Assembly: GCA_030428695.1 (NCBI GenBank)
Contig: JAUIEM010000245.1
Coordinates: 1 to 15,151 of the forward strand
DNA length: 15,151 nucleotides
Reading direction: 5' to 3'
Source of the DNA: a bacterium
Lineage (GTDB): Bacteria > Planctomycetota > J058 > JAJDCP01
Within the stretch, counting starts at the first letter, position 1. Every line of letters starts with the position of its first letter. Positions 1 through 6,718 of the stretch are shown piece by piece. The notes beneath the pieces were generated by a model, which did no database searches, was not told the origin of the DNA, and saw nothing but the letters and a program-made list of their open reading frames with translations. Position numbers and translations under genes: made by a program.

Positions 1-81
1 GGGGTTTACCCCCGCCCGCCGCACGCGTTGGGGACGTGCGTCATCCCGTTCCGTGAGACAGCCTCGTAGACCCCGCCCCTA
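1..81. repeat. Degenerate/partial copy of the GTTTACCCC inverted-repeat element at the left edge
   Basis: Bases 1-19 match 6491-6509 exactly (GGGGTTTACCCCCGCCCGC), which is part of the complete inverted repeat at 6482-6535. Bases 66-81 (GTAGACCCCGCCCCTA) match the opposite arm of that element with two differences. Between them lies about 46 bp that includes a small hairpin, CGCACG (20-25) pairing with CGTGCG (35-40). The left end is cut by the window edge. It lies downstream of the minus-strand response regulator gene. Confidence 0.6.
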
Positions 82-105
82 TCCCGCACCCGTCGCCAGA
101 GGCCC

Positions 106-141
106 GCTCCGCGCCTCTGCTCCTCTGCGCCTCTGCGTTGC
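106..141. repeat. Short direct-repeat phrase (CCTCTGC units) downstream of the response regulator
   Basis: The plus strand carries three CCTCTGC units at 8-9 bp spacing (113-119, 122-128, 130-136), preceded by a degenerate unit. On the coding (minus) strand this reads as GCAGAGG units. It sits 65-100 bp past the response regulator stop. The 205 bp left of that gene hold no convincing coding region, only this phrase and the partial inverted repeat. Function is unknown. Confidence 0.55.
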
Positions 142-205
142 ATTCCCCTCTTCCGCAGCGCCGGGTAGCACGGAGAGCCCTCGGAGGCGCGCGGAAGACC
201 CCGCC

Positions 206-586
206 TCACTCCTCGATCCCGAGCACCTCGACGGCGTTCTCGTAGAGGGCGTCGGGGTCGAAGGGCTTGGTCATGTACCGGTCGGCGCCGACCTCTTCGC
301 CCTTCTTCTTGTCGACCTCCTGGCCCTTGGCGGTCAGCATCACGATCGTGATGCCCTCGAGCTTCCACTCCTTCTTGACCGTGCGGCAGACCTCGAAGCC
401 GTTCATCTTCGGCATCATGATGTCGAGATACACCAGGTCGGGCTTCTCGCGCTCGATCGCGGCGAGGGCTTCCTCCCCGTTGCGCGCGACGAGCAGCTCG
501 ACCCCCTCGTCCTCGAGGTCCTCGAGGGTCTGCTCGATCAGCTCGGCGATGTGCACCTCGTCGTCGACGATCAGGATCTTCGGCAT
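206..586 (-). CDS. Single-domain CheY-like response regulator
   Basis: This 126-residue protein is a stand-alone receiver domain. The acidic pocket is D8-D9, the phospho-acceptor is D55 in YLDIMMP, the switch residue is T85 and the conserved lysine is K107 in MTKPF. There is no output domain, so it probably acts by protein contact or as a phosphate relay or sink. The start at 586 was preferred over an in-frame one at 616 because GAGGAG lies 7 nt upstream and the receiver fold begins directly with PKILIVDDE. The stop of the upstream kinase gene lies within 11 bp, beside this ribosome-binding site, which suggests an operon with coupled translation. It is the third gene of the H-NOX/kinase/receiver set, so the hybrid kinase is its likely phosphodonor (inference). 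Confidence 0.92.
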   Translation of the reverse strand: MPKILIVDDEVHIAELIEQTLEDLEDEGVELLVARNGEEALAAIEREKPDLVYLDIMMPKMNGFEVCRTVKKEWKLEGITIVMLTAKGQEVDKKKGEEVGADRYMTKPFDPDALYENAVEVLGIEE

Positions 587-596
587 CGGTCGCTCC

Positions 597-2546
597 TCAT
601 GTTCCGTCGGTCTCACGCTCGGCGAGCAGGATCAGCGAGACGTTGCGCATCGTGTCGTCGGCGCGGATCCTGCGCACGAGCTCCTGGTGGCCGGGCACCT
701 TGGCGTCGATGACGATCATGTCCGGCCGCAGCGCGTGCGCCCGGTCGAGGCAGCGCTCGCCGCTCGCGACCTCGACGGTCGCATCGCCCCCGGCCTCGAG
801 GGAGCGGGCGAGGGCGCGGGTGCTCTCGGCATCGCGCTCGACGACCAGGATCTGCTTGCGCGTGCCCTGCTCGGTCGTCAGGCTCGCGACCTCGTTGAGC
901 AGCACGTCGGTCTCGCTCGGCTTGGTCAGGTAGCGGTCGATGCCGATGCGGCAGCCGCGCTCGCGGTCCTCGACGATGCTGTGGATCATGATCGGGATGT
1001 GCAGCGTGGCCGGATCGTTCTTGAGCACGGCGGCCGCATCGAAGCCGTTCATCGTCGGCATCATCACGTCGAGGATGATCAGCTGCGGCTGCAACTCCTT
1101 GGCCTTGGCGACCGCCTCGAGCCCGTCGCCCGCCTCGTACACCGCGTAGCCCGCCGGCTCGAGCTCCTGGCGCAGGTACTCGCGGATGTGCGGCTCGTCG
1201 TCGACCACCAGCACGCTGCGCCCGGCCCCCTGGACCGAGACCTGCGAGCGCACGTGGGTCATCAGCCGCGCGGTGTCGATGCGCACCGCCGGCAGCTCTT
1301 CCTCGGCGGGCAGCTCGAAGGGCAGGGTGAAGCTGAAGGTCGCCCCCTCGCCGAGCTGGCTCTCGACCCAGATGTGGCCGCCGTGGGCCTCGACGATCTG
1401 GCGGCTGATCGGCAGGCCGAGGCCGGTTCCCTTCGGCTTGTCGGTCAGGGTGTCGCCGACCTGCTTGAACTTGTCGAACACGCTCATCAGGGCGTCCTCG
1501 GCGATGCCCGTGCCGGTGTCGCGGACGCTGAACAGCGCCTGCTCACCCTTGCGCAGCACCTGCACCGAGACCGCCCCGTCGTCGGTGAACTTGACCGCGT
1601 TCGAGATCAGGTTGATCAGCACCTGCATCAGCCGGTCGCGGTCGCCGCGCAAGGGCGGCAGGTCCGGCTCGACGGAGGACTCCAACCGGACCGTCGGCTT
1701 GGCGCTGAACAGGCCGGCGGTCGCGGCGAGGACGCGGTCGATCAGGTCGGTCACCGCGAGCGGCTCCATCTTCCACTCGACCTTGCCCGCTTCCATCTTC
1801 GCGACATCGAGCACGTCGTTGATCAGCTTCGTCAGGCGTTCGCCCTCGGCGATGATGATGTCGAGGTTGCCCTCGACCTGGCCGATGGCCTTCGCCAGCT
1901 TCTTCGGGCGCTCGGGGGGCACGGCGGGCAGCACGGTCTTCTTCATCTTGCGCTTGATGATCTTGGTGAAGCCGAGGATGGAGGTCAGCGGCGTGCGCAG
2001 CTCGTGGGAGACGTTCGAGATGAAGTCGGTCTTCATCCGGTCGATCTCCTTGGCCGCCGTGAAGTCGCGGATCAGGGTGACGTAGCCGATCTCCTCGCCG
2101 TCGACGCTGATCGGGTCGACCATCGCCATGCCGACCCGGCCCGCGGGCAGCGCGATCTCGAACTGCACGTTCTCGCGCCCGGCGCAGGTCCGGCCCTCCT
2201 CGAGCAGGTCGATGATCTCGCGCGGGAAGGTCTCGTCCACGGGCTTTCCGAGCACCGCCTCGGGGGCCAGGCCGTACAGGTGCAGGAGCGCGCGGTTGAC
2301 CAGCTTGATCGTGCCCGCGCCGTCGGTGACGAGCAGGCAGTCGGAGATCGTGTCGATGATCGCGGTCAGGTAGCCGAGCGTCTCGCGCAGGGCGGTGCGG
2401 CGGCGCTCGAGGTCGTCGGCCATCGCCGACAGCTCGCGGTTGGTCTCGAACAGCTCGCGGGTCTTCGCCTCGGCGATCTTCTCCGCCGACTTCCGGGCGC
2501 GGCGTTCGCGCTCCAGTCGCCGCTGCCAGCGCTCCGCGTCGGCCAC
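597..2546 (-). CDS. Soluble PAS-containing hybrid histidine kinase, H-NOX partner
   Basis: This 649-residue protein starts at GTG, 4 bp after the H-NOX stop. It has an N-terminal charged coiled coil (about 1-57), a PAS domain (about 58-165), then HisKA with phospho-acceptor H181 in SNVSHELRTPL. The HATPase domain shows the N-box (N312/N316), G1 DTGTGI (343-348) and G2 GTGLGLP (373-379). A first receiver (about 444-556) has D449/D450, D493 and K542. A second receiver-like region (565-649) keeps D614 but has VVER where VVDD is expected, and it ends before the conserved lysine. There is no transmembrane segment, so the kinase is cytosolic. In known H-NOX pathways, ligand-bound H-NOX inhibits an associated kinase. 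The gene order supports the same here, with phosphoryl transfer to its own receiver and to the separate regulators (inference). Confidence 0.93.
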   Translation of the reverse strand: MADAERWQRRLERERRARKSAEKIAEAKTRELFETNRELSAMADDLERRRTALRETLGYLTAIIDTISDCLLVTDGAGTIKLVNRALLHLYGLAPEAVLGKPVDETFPREIIDLLEEGRTCAGRENVQFEIALPAGRVGMAMVDPISVDGEEIGYVTLIRDFTAAKEIDRMKTDFISNVSHELRTPLTSILGFTKIIKRKMKKTVLPAVPPERPKKLAKAIGQVEGNLDIIIAEGERLTKLINDVLDVAKMEAGKVEWKMEPLAVTDLIDRVLAATAGLFSAKPTVRLESSVEPDLPPLRGDRDRLMQVLINLISNAVKFTDDGAVSVQVLRKGEQALFSVRDTGTGIAEDALMSVFDKFKQVGDTLTDKPKGTGLGLPISRQIVEAHGGHIWVESQLGEGATFSFTLPFELPAEEELPAVRIDTARLMTHVRSQVSVQGAGRSVLVVDDEPHIREYLRQELEPAGYAVYEAGDGLEAVAKAKELQPQLIILDVMMPTMNGFDAAAVLKNDPATLHIPIMIHSIVEDRERGCRIGIDRYLTKPSETDVLLNEVASLTTEQGTRKQILVVERDAESTRALARSLEAGGDATVEVASGERCLDRAHALRPDMIVIDAKVPGHQELVRRIRADDTMRNVSLILLAERETDGT

Positions 2547-2550
2547 CGGC

Positions 2551-3096
2551 TCAGCCCTGCTCGCGCAGGGTGAAGCGGACGCAGGTCGTCTCCGGGGTGC
2601 TGCCAGCGTCCTCGCGGGCGAGCTCGATCTCCTCCTGGAAGTGCGCCATACAGCCGCGGATCAGGCCCTCGGCGAGGTCGGCGAAGGGCCGGCTGCTCGT
2701 GTAGGTCATCACCAGCTGGCCCGGGCTCTTCTCGTAGACGAAGCTCGGCAGCTCGGCATCGGGGTAGAGCTTCTTGACCTCGACGTGGATCGTGTCCTCG
2801 AGGCGGGAGAGGAACTTGAAGGTCGTGTCGTCCGCCTTGAAGAAGTGCGGGTAGCCCGCGACGAAGCGGGTGAAGAGGTGCTTCCCGAAGCTCTTGAGGA
2901 GCTCGGGGATCGGCGTCCCGGTCTGCTCGCTGAGCTGGACCACCAGCTGCACCATCTCGTCGTGGTCGTAGGTCCCGAGGCTGGTGTAGGCGCCGCCCGA
3001 GGACAGCTCGCAGGCGTCGATGATGTCGTCGACCATGTCCGCGGAGAACACATCCTCGACCATCTCGAGGAACTCGCTGAAGACCACGCCTTTCAT
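2551..3096 (-). CDS. H-NOX (haem nitric oxide/oxygen binding) sensor protein
   Basis: This 181-residue stand-alone HNOB domain has the family's usual length. It begins MKGVVFSEFLEMVE. The proximal haem ligand is H104 (TIHVEVKKLYP), followed by P118 in AELPSF. The haem-propionate motif YxSxR is Y132-S134-R136. The position matching the distal Tyr140 of the O2-binding Caldanaerobacter (Thermoanaerobacter) protein is L141, so the pocket has no obvious hydrogen-bond donor. This favours NO over O2 binding (inference from family knowledge). It has no membrane segment. A GGAG lies 8 nt before the ATG. It is the first gene of an operon with the hybrid kinase (4-bp gap) and a CheY-like regulator. Expression probably starts at the TATAAT promoter at 3124-3154, leaving a short leader. 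Confidence 0.94.
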   Translation of the reverse strand: MKGVVFSEFLEMVEDVFSADMVDDIIDACELSSGGAYTSLGTYDHDEMVQLVVQLSEQTGTPIPELLKSFGKHLFTRFVAGYPHFFKADDTTFKFLSRLEDTIHVEVKKLYPDAELPSFVYEKSPGQLVMTYTSSRPFADLAEGLIRGCMAHFQEEIELAREDAGSTPETTCVRFTLREQG

Positions 3097-3123
3097 CGGC
3101 AGCTCCAGATGTGGAAATAGCCG

Positions 3124-3154
3124 ATTATACGTCTGTACCCCGCGCCGAGGTCAA
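3124..3154 (-). promoter_or_regulatory. Probable sigma-70-type promoter of the H-NOX operon
   Basis: On the minus strand a perfect TATAAT (3129-3124) follows TTGACC (3154-3149) with a 19-bp spacer, about 28 bp upstream of the H-NOX start codon. The spacer is 2 bp longer than ideal, so the promoter may need an activator. The -35 box lies inside the palindrome at 3147-3164. Confidence 0.65.
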
Positions 3155-3164
3155 GCATGACCTC
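3147..3164. promoter_or_regulatory. Perfect palindromic operator candidate GAGGTCA-N4-TGACCTC
   Basis: Two 7-bp arms are exact reverse complements around a 4-bp centre (AGCA). The site overlaps the -35 region of the H-NOX promoter and lies about 65 bp upstream of the plus-strand -10 candidate. This position suits a dimeric regulator controlling one or both divergent transcripts. The divergently encoded NtrC-type protein (Fis-type HTH) is one candidate binder. A CRP/FNR-type NO regulator is another. This is inference from position and symmetry only. Confidence 0.55.
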
Positions 3165-3183
3165 AGTAATGGCCGCCTGACGG

Positions 3184-3225
3184 GCGCCGGGCGGGAAGCA
3201 GTATGGGCGTCGAGGCGCCCGGCGC
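3184..3225. repeat. GC-rich inverted repeat upstream of the NtrC-type gene
   Basis: GCGCCGGGCG (3184-3193) and CGCCCGGCGC (3216-3225) are perfect 10-bp inverted arms separated by 22 bp. The right arm ends 2 bp before the TATACT -10 candidate, so it would cover the -35 region of the plus-strand promoter. It could be an operator or a DNA/RNA structure. High GC makes such repeats more likely by chance. Confidence 0.4.
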
Positions 3226-3227
3226 GC

Positions 3228-3233
3228 TATACT
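3228..3233 (+). promoter_or_regulatory. Candidate -10 box for the NtrC-type gene
   Basis: TATACT lies 22 bp upstream of the ATG at 3256 and before the ribosome-binding site AAGGGGGG (3243-3250). No good -35 hexamer is seen 16-19 bp upstream, so the promoter would be weak or activator-dependent. Confidence 0.45.
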
Positions 3234-3255
3234 GTCGGCACCAAGGGGGGAAGCG

Positions 3256-4749
<1,494 letters not shown>

Positions 4750-4835
4750 AGACGCGCCCCTGCCGCCGACCGCTTGCGCCCGCCGCGCCCACGCGACACA
4801 CTGAAAGACACGCCGTGCACCAAGGGAGCCGCCGC

Positions 4836-5180
4836 ATGCTCAAGATCCGCAAGGACCAGCTCGAGGCGCTGAGCGAGCCCGCGCTCGACGCCTACATCGA
4901 GCGCGTGAAGCCACACCTGAAGAAGAAGTTTCCCGACCGCTGCGACGCGCTTGGCGAGGAAGGCGTCGAGGCCGTCGTCCGCAAAGCGGCCCGGACCGGC
5001 CGCGACCACGGCCTCGAGGGCAGCCCGGACGTGACCGCGCTCGCCAGCCTGCTGCTCGTGTTCGGGGAGGATCTGCTCGACAAGCCGGACACGGCCTGGG
5101 CGAAGGACATCCTCGCCAGCAAGGTTATCGCGCCGAAGGAGAAGATCCCGATGATCCTCGACCGGCTCGCCGCCGAGTAG
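4836..5180 (+). CDS. Small hypothetical protein, 114 residues
   Basis: It begins MLKIRKDQLEALSEPALDAY and ends in a charged alpha-helical segment (KIPMILDRLAAE). It looks soluble and helical, with no signal peptide or membrane segment. AGGGAG lies 8 nt before the ATG. Its layout (an N-terminal IRKDQLEAL segment, then a phrase around FPDRCDALGEEGVEAVVRKA, then LLLVFGEDLLDKP) resembles small proteins that I recall near VgrG, PAAR or DUF4123 genes in T6SS loci. This is a recollection of pattern, not a search result. It is 86 bp downstream of the NtrC-type gene on the same strand, so it could be co-transcribed or have its own promoter. No catalytic motif is visible. Confidence 0.75.
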   Translation: MLKIRKDQLEALSEPALDAYIERVKPHLKKKFPDRCDALGEEGVEAVVRKAARTGRDHGLEGSPDVTALASLLLVFGEDLLDKPDTAWAKDILASKVIAPKEKIPMILDRLAAE

Positions 5181-5222
5181 GCGGGATTGCCGTGCGCTCG
5201 CCACAGTCCGGGACCGCCTGGG

Positions 5223-5264
5223 ACGGGGGCTCCCGTGGCGGCGGGAGGGGGTGAACCCTCCCCT
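5223..5264. repeat. Hairpins between convergent genes; degenerate GGGGGTAAACCCC-type repeat and possible terminator
   Basis: Two adjacent hairpins occur: ACGGG-GGCT-CCCGT (5223-5236) and GGGAGGG-GGTGAA-CCCTCCC (5243-5262), the latter followed by CTTT. The second matches the right half of the inverted repeat at 6482-6535 (GGGAGGGGGTAAACCCC) with small changes. It lies between the stops of a plus-strand gene (5180) and a minus-strand gene (5456), so it may end transcription. The T-run is poor. The rest of 5181-5455 holds only the hexamer arrays listed separately. Confidence 0.45.
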
Positions 5265-5352
5265 TTCCTGGGTGGAGGGTGTTGTCCCGTGCATGGGACC
5301 CGCGCGACGCCCTCAGCACCGGCCCGGAACCGAACGACAAGGCTTCCCGGAG

Positions 5353-5397
5353 CACGGCCACGGTCACGGCGACGGTCACGACGCGACGGCCCACGGT
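5353..5397. repeat. Degenerate hexamer array of CACGGY units
   Basis: Successive hexamers CACGGC, CACGGT, CACGGC, GACGGT and CACGAC occupy 5353-5382, with another CACGGT at 5392-5397. The array lies in the convergent intergenic space, about 60-100 bp past the ADP-ribosylglycohydrolase stop. It is 18 bp away from the TCCGAT array, so two unlike hexamer arrays sit side by side. Confidence 0.55.
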
Positions 5398-5414
5398 ACA
5401 CGCCGATGTCCGCT

Positions 5415-5450
5415 TCCGATTCCGATTCCGATTCCGATTCGATGTCCGAT
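5415..5450. repeat. TCCGAT hexamer tandem array next to the ADP-ribosylglycohydrolase stop
   Basis: Four exact TCCGAT copies occupy 5415-5438, followed by the degenerate TTCGAT and GTCCGAT up to 5450. The array begins 6 bp beyond the stop codon of the minus-strand gene, so it is in that gene's 3' untranslated region. A related phrase sits in the same relative place after the effector gene (6675-6711). Confidence 0.8.
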
Positions 5451-5455
5451 GCCGC

Positions 5456-6385
5456 TCACTCCAGGAGCGCTGCCAGCTCCGCCGCAAGGCGATCGAGCGC
5501 GCCTTGCGGATCCATCTCCAGAGCTTCGATCGGCATGCCCGCGATGCCGACGTAGGATCCCGCTACCTGGCCGAAGATCGAGGCGATGGTATCGGTGTCA
5601 CCACCGCACCGGACGAGATCGGAGATCGCGTCAGCGAATCGACCGCTGTCGGAACGTGTCGCATCCAGCTTCGACACGGCGAACAGAGAGAGGGGAACCG
5701 TATCGGCGGACCAGCCGGACGCGCCATACATCGAAGCGACCTCGAAGACAGAGCCCGGGTAGTGGGCCGCCATGGCCCTGAGCCTGTCACGTGTGACCGA
5801 GTCCGGCAGGCAGGCTGCCACACGGGCGAGGCCTTCCGGACCCACAACGAGCTCGGCGTGACGGCCCCGGTGGATCGCGATCGCAACGGCCAGGGCCGCC
5901 GCGTATGCCTCGTCGTGGTGGTGGGTGATTCTGCAGACCTCGCGGATCGCATGCCTGCCTTCCGGCGCGGTCGGGTCGACAAAGAACGCCAGGGGGGCCA
6001 CCCGCGTCGCTGCTCCATTCCCGGCTGCTCGTTCGCCCTTCCGGCCACACAGCGCCCAATGCCCACCGGCATCGAGGTCCCGGAGGGCCTTCAGCGTGCT
6101 CGCCCCGAGTCCGGTCAGCTCCCGCTTCCTGAACCACTCGAGCAAGGTGCCCGCGATGGCCTCAGGCAGCACCTTGCCACGCGTCTTGAGGAGCGCCTCG
6201 CAGGTGGCGAGTGTGAGCTGGGTATCGTCCGACCAGGTGGGGTTGTGATAGTCGACGTACCGCAGGGGCTCCTCCGGGATCTTGTCTGGTGGCAGACCCT
6301 CGAAGCGCCCTCCCGCCTCGTCTCCGACCGCTCCACCGAGGAGCATCCCGCGCAGCCGGCACTTGTCGTCGAGCTCGAGAGACAT
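5456..6385 (-). CDS. ADP-ribosylglycohydrolase family protein (DraG/ARH fold)
   Basis: This 309-residue, all-helical cytosolic hydrolase would remove ADP-ribose from a protein or small molecule. The N-terminal GMLLGGAVGDEAGGRFEG (13-30) is the family signature. The dinuclear metal site is formed by S52-D53-D54-T55 (WSDDTQ) and D263-T264-D265-T266 (GGDTDTIAS). The HHHDEA loop (155-160) is also present. The length is normal for the family and all key residues are intact. The start at 6385 was chosen because GGAG lies 7 nt upstream and MSLELDDKCRLRGMLLG is a typical N-terminus. The frame opens further upstream to 6457 without family similarity. It is monocistronic: 333 bp separate it from the effector gene upstream, and repeats lie on both sides. 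Some T6SS immunity proteins (Tri1) are ARH-fold enzymes, but no ADP-ribosyltransferase is visible nearby. Confidence 0.92.
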   Translation of the reverse strand: MSLELDDKCRLRGMLLGGAVGDEAGGRFEGLPPDKIPEEPLRYVDYHNPTWSDDTQLTLATCEALLKTRGKVLPEAIAGTLLEWFRKRELTGLGASTLKALRDLDAGGHWALCGRKGERAAGNGAATRVAPLAFFVDPTAPEGRHAIREVCRITHHHDEAYAAALAVAIAIHRGRHAELVVGPEGLARVAACLPDSVTRDRLRAMAAHYPGSVFEVASMYGASGWSADTVPLSLFAVSKLDATRSDSGRFADAISDLVRCGGDTDTIASIFGQVAGSYVGIAGMPIEALEMDPQGALDRLAAELAALLE

Positions 6386-6437
6386 GTGCGCTCCGCGCCT
6401 CCCCTCGGGATCGGAAACGACCCCGGCGTGAGTTACA

Positions 6438-6477
6438 CAGCAGTGCTGCGCGAACATTCGATACTACGGTGTGTATC
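6438..6477. promoter_or_regulatory. Two small palindromes upstream of the ADP-ribosylglycohydrolase gene
   Basis: CAGCA-G-TGCTG (6438-6448) and GATAC-N8-GTATC (6460-6464/6473-6477) lie 53-92 bp upstream of the start codon, in a locally AT-richer stretch that probably contains the promoter. No good -35/-10 pair is evident. Either palindrome could be an operator (weak inference). Confidence 0.3.
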
Positions 6478-6481
6478 TCAA

Positions 6482-6535
6482 TGTAGGGGCGGGGTTTACC
6501 CCCGCCCGCGGGAGGGGGTAAACCCCTCCCCTACA
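6482..6535. repeat. Complete inverted-repeat element, 22-bp arms
   Basis: The left arm is 6482-6503 and the right arm is 6514-6535. They are reverse complements with one mismatch and are separated by a 10-bp loop that contains CCCGCGGG. The arm core is GTAGGGGCGGGGTTTACCCC. Related partial copies occur at 1-81 and about 5241-5264. It has no coding capacity, so it fits a REP/MITE-like intergenic element or a strong hairpin. The remaining sequence up to the effector stop (6536-6718) holds only the CCGAT array listed separately. Confidence 0.8.
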
Positions 6536-6674
6536 AGCAGAAACTGGCCTAGATCGACGCCACGTGATGCTGGCCGCCACCGCCAAGATCGGCCTGATTC
6601 AGAGGCTCTCACCGATCCGCCATACAACTCACGCTCAGGCAAGCCGCTCGAAGCCTGCTGCGCGTCCCGACCCC

Positions 6675-6711
6675 GCTTCCGATGTCCGATGCCCGATGCC
6701 CGATTCCGAGG
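6675..6711. repeat. CCGAT-type degenerate tandem array after the effector stop
   Basis: Units TTCCGATG, TCCGATGC, CCGATGC, CCGATT and CCGAGG follow one another. The array begins 8 bp past the effector stop in the minus direction. It shares GATGTCCGATGCC (6681-6693) and CGCTTCCGAT with the 5411-5453 region. Both arrays directly follow minus-strand stop codons. Confidence 0.7.
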
Positions 6712-6718
6712 CCCGGCG

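Noticed and set aside
587..616. Earlier in-frame start for the response regulator
   Set aside because: It would add a non-conserved MRPTEHEERP segment and overlap the kinase stop. The start at 586 has GAGGAG at good spacing and matches receiver N-termini.
267..2573. Long plus-strand open frame opposite the hybrid kinase and response regulator
   Set aside because: It is the antisense shadow of clear kinase and receiver domains. Its own product has no motif and no sensible start context.
4750..4835. Possible sigma-54 promoter (CTGCC...CTTGC) before the 114-residue gene
   Set aside because: The spacing between the -24-like and -12-like parts is 2 bp too long and the GG of the -24 element is missing.
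5353..5450. CRISPR array
   Set aside because: The repeats are contiguous 6-bp units with no spacers, and no cas genes are near.
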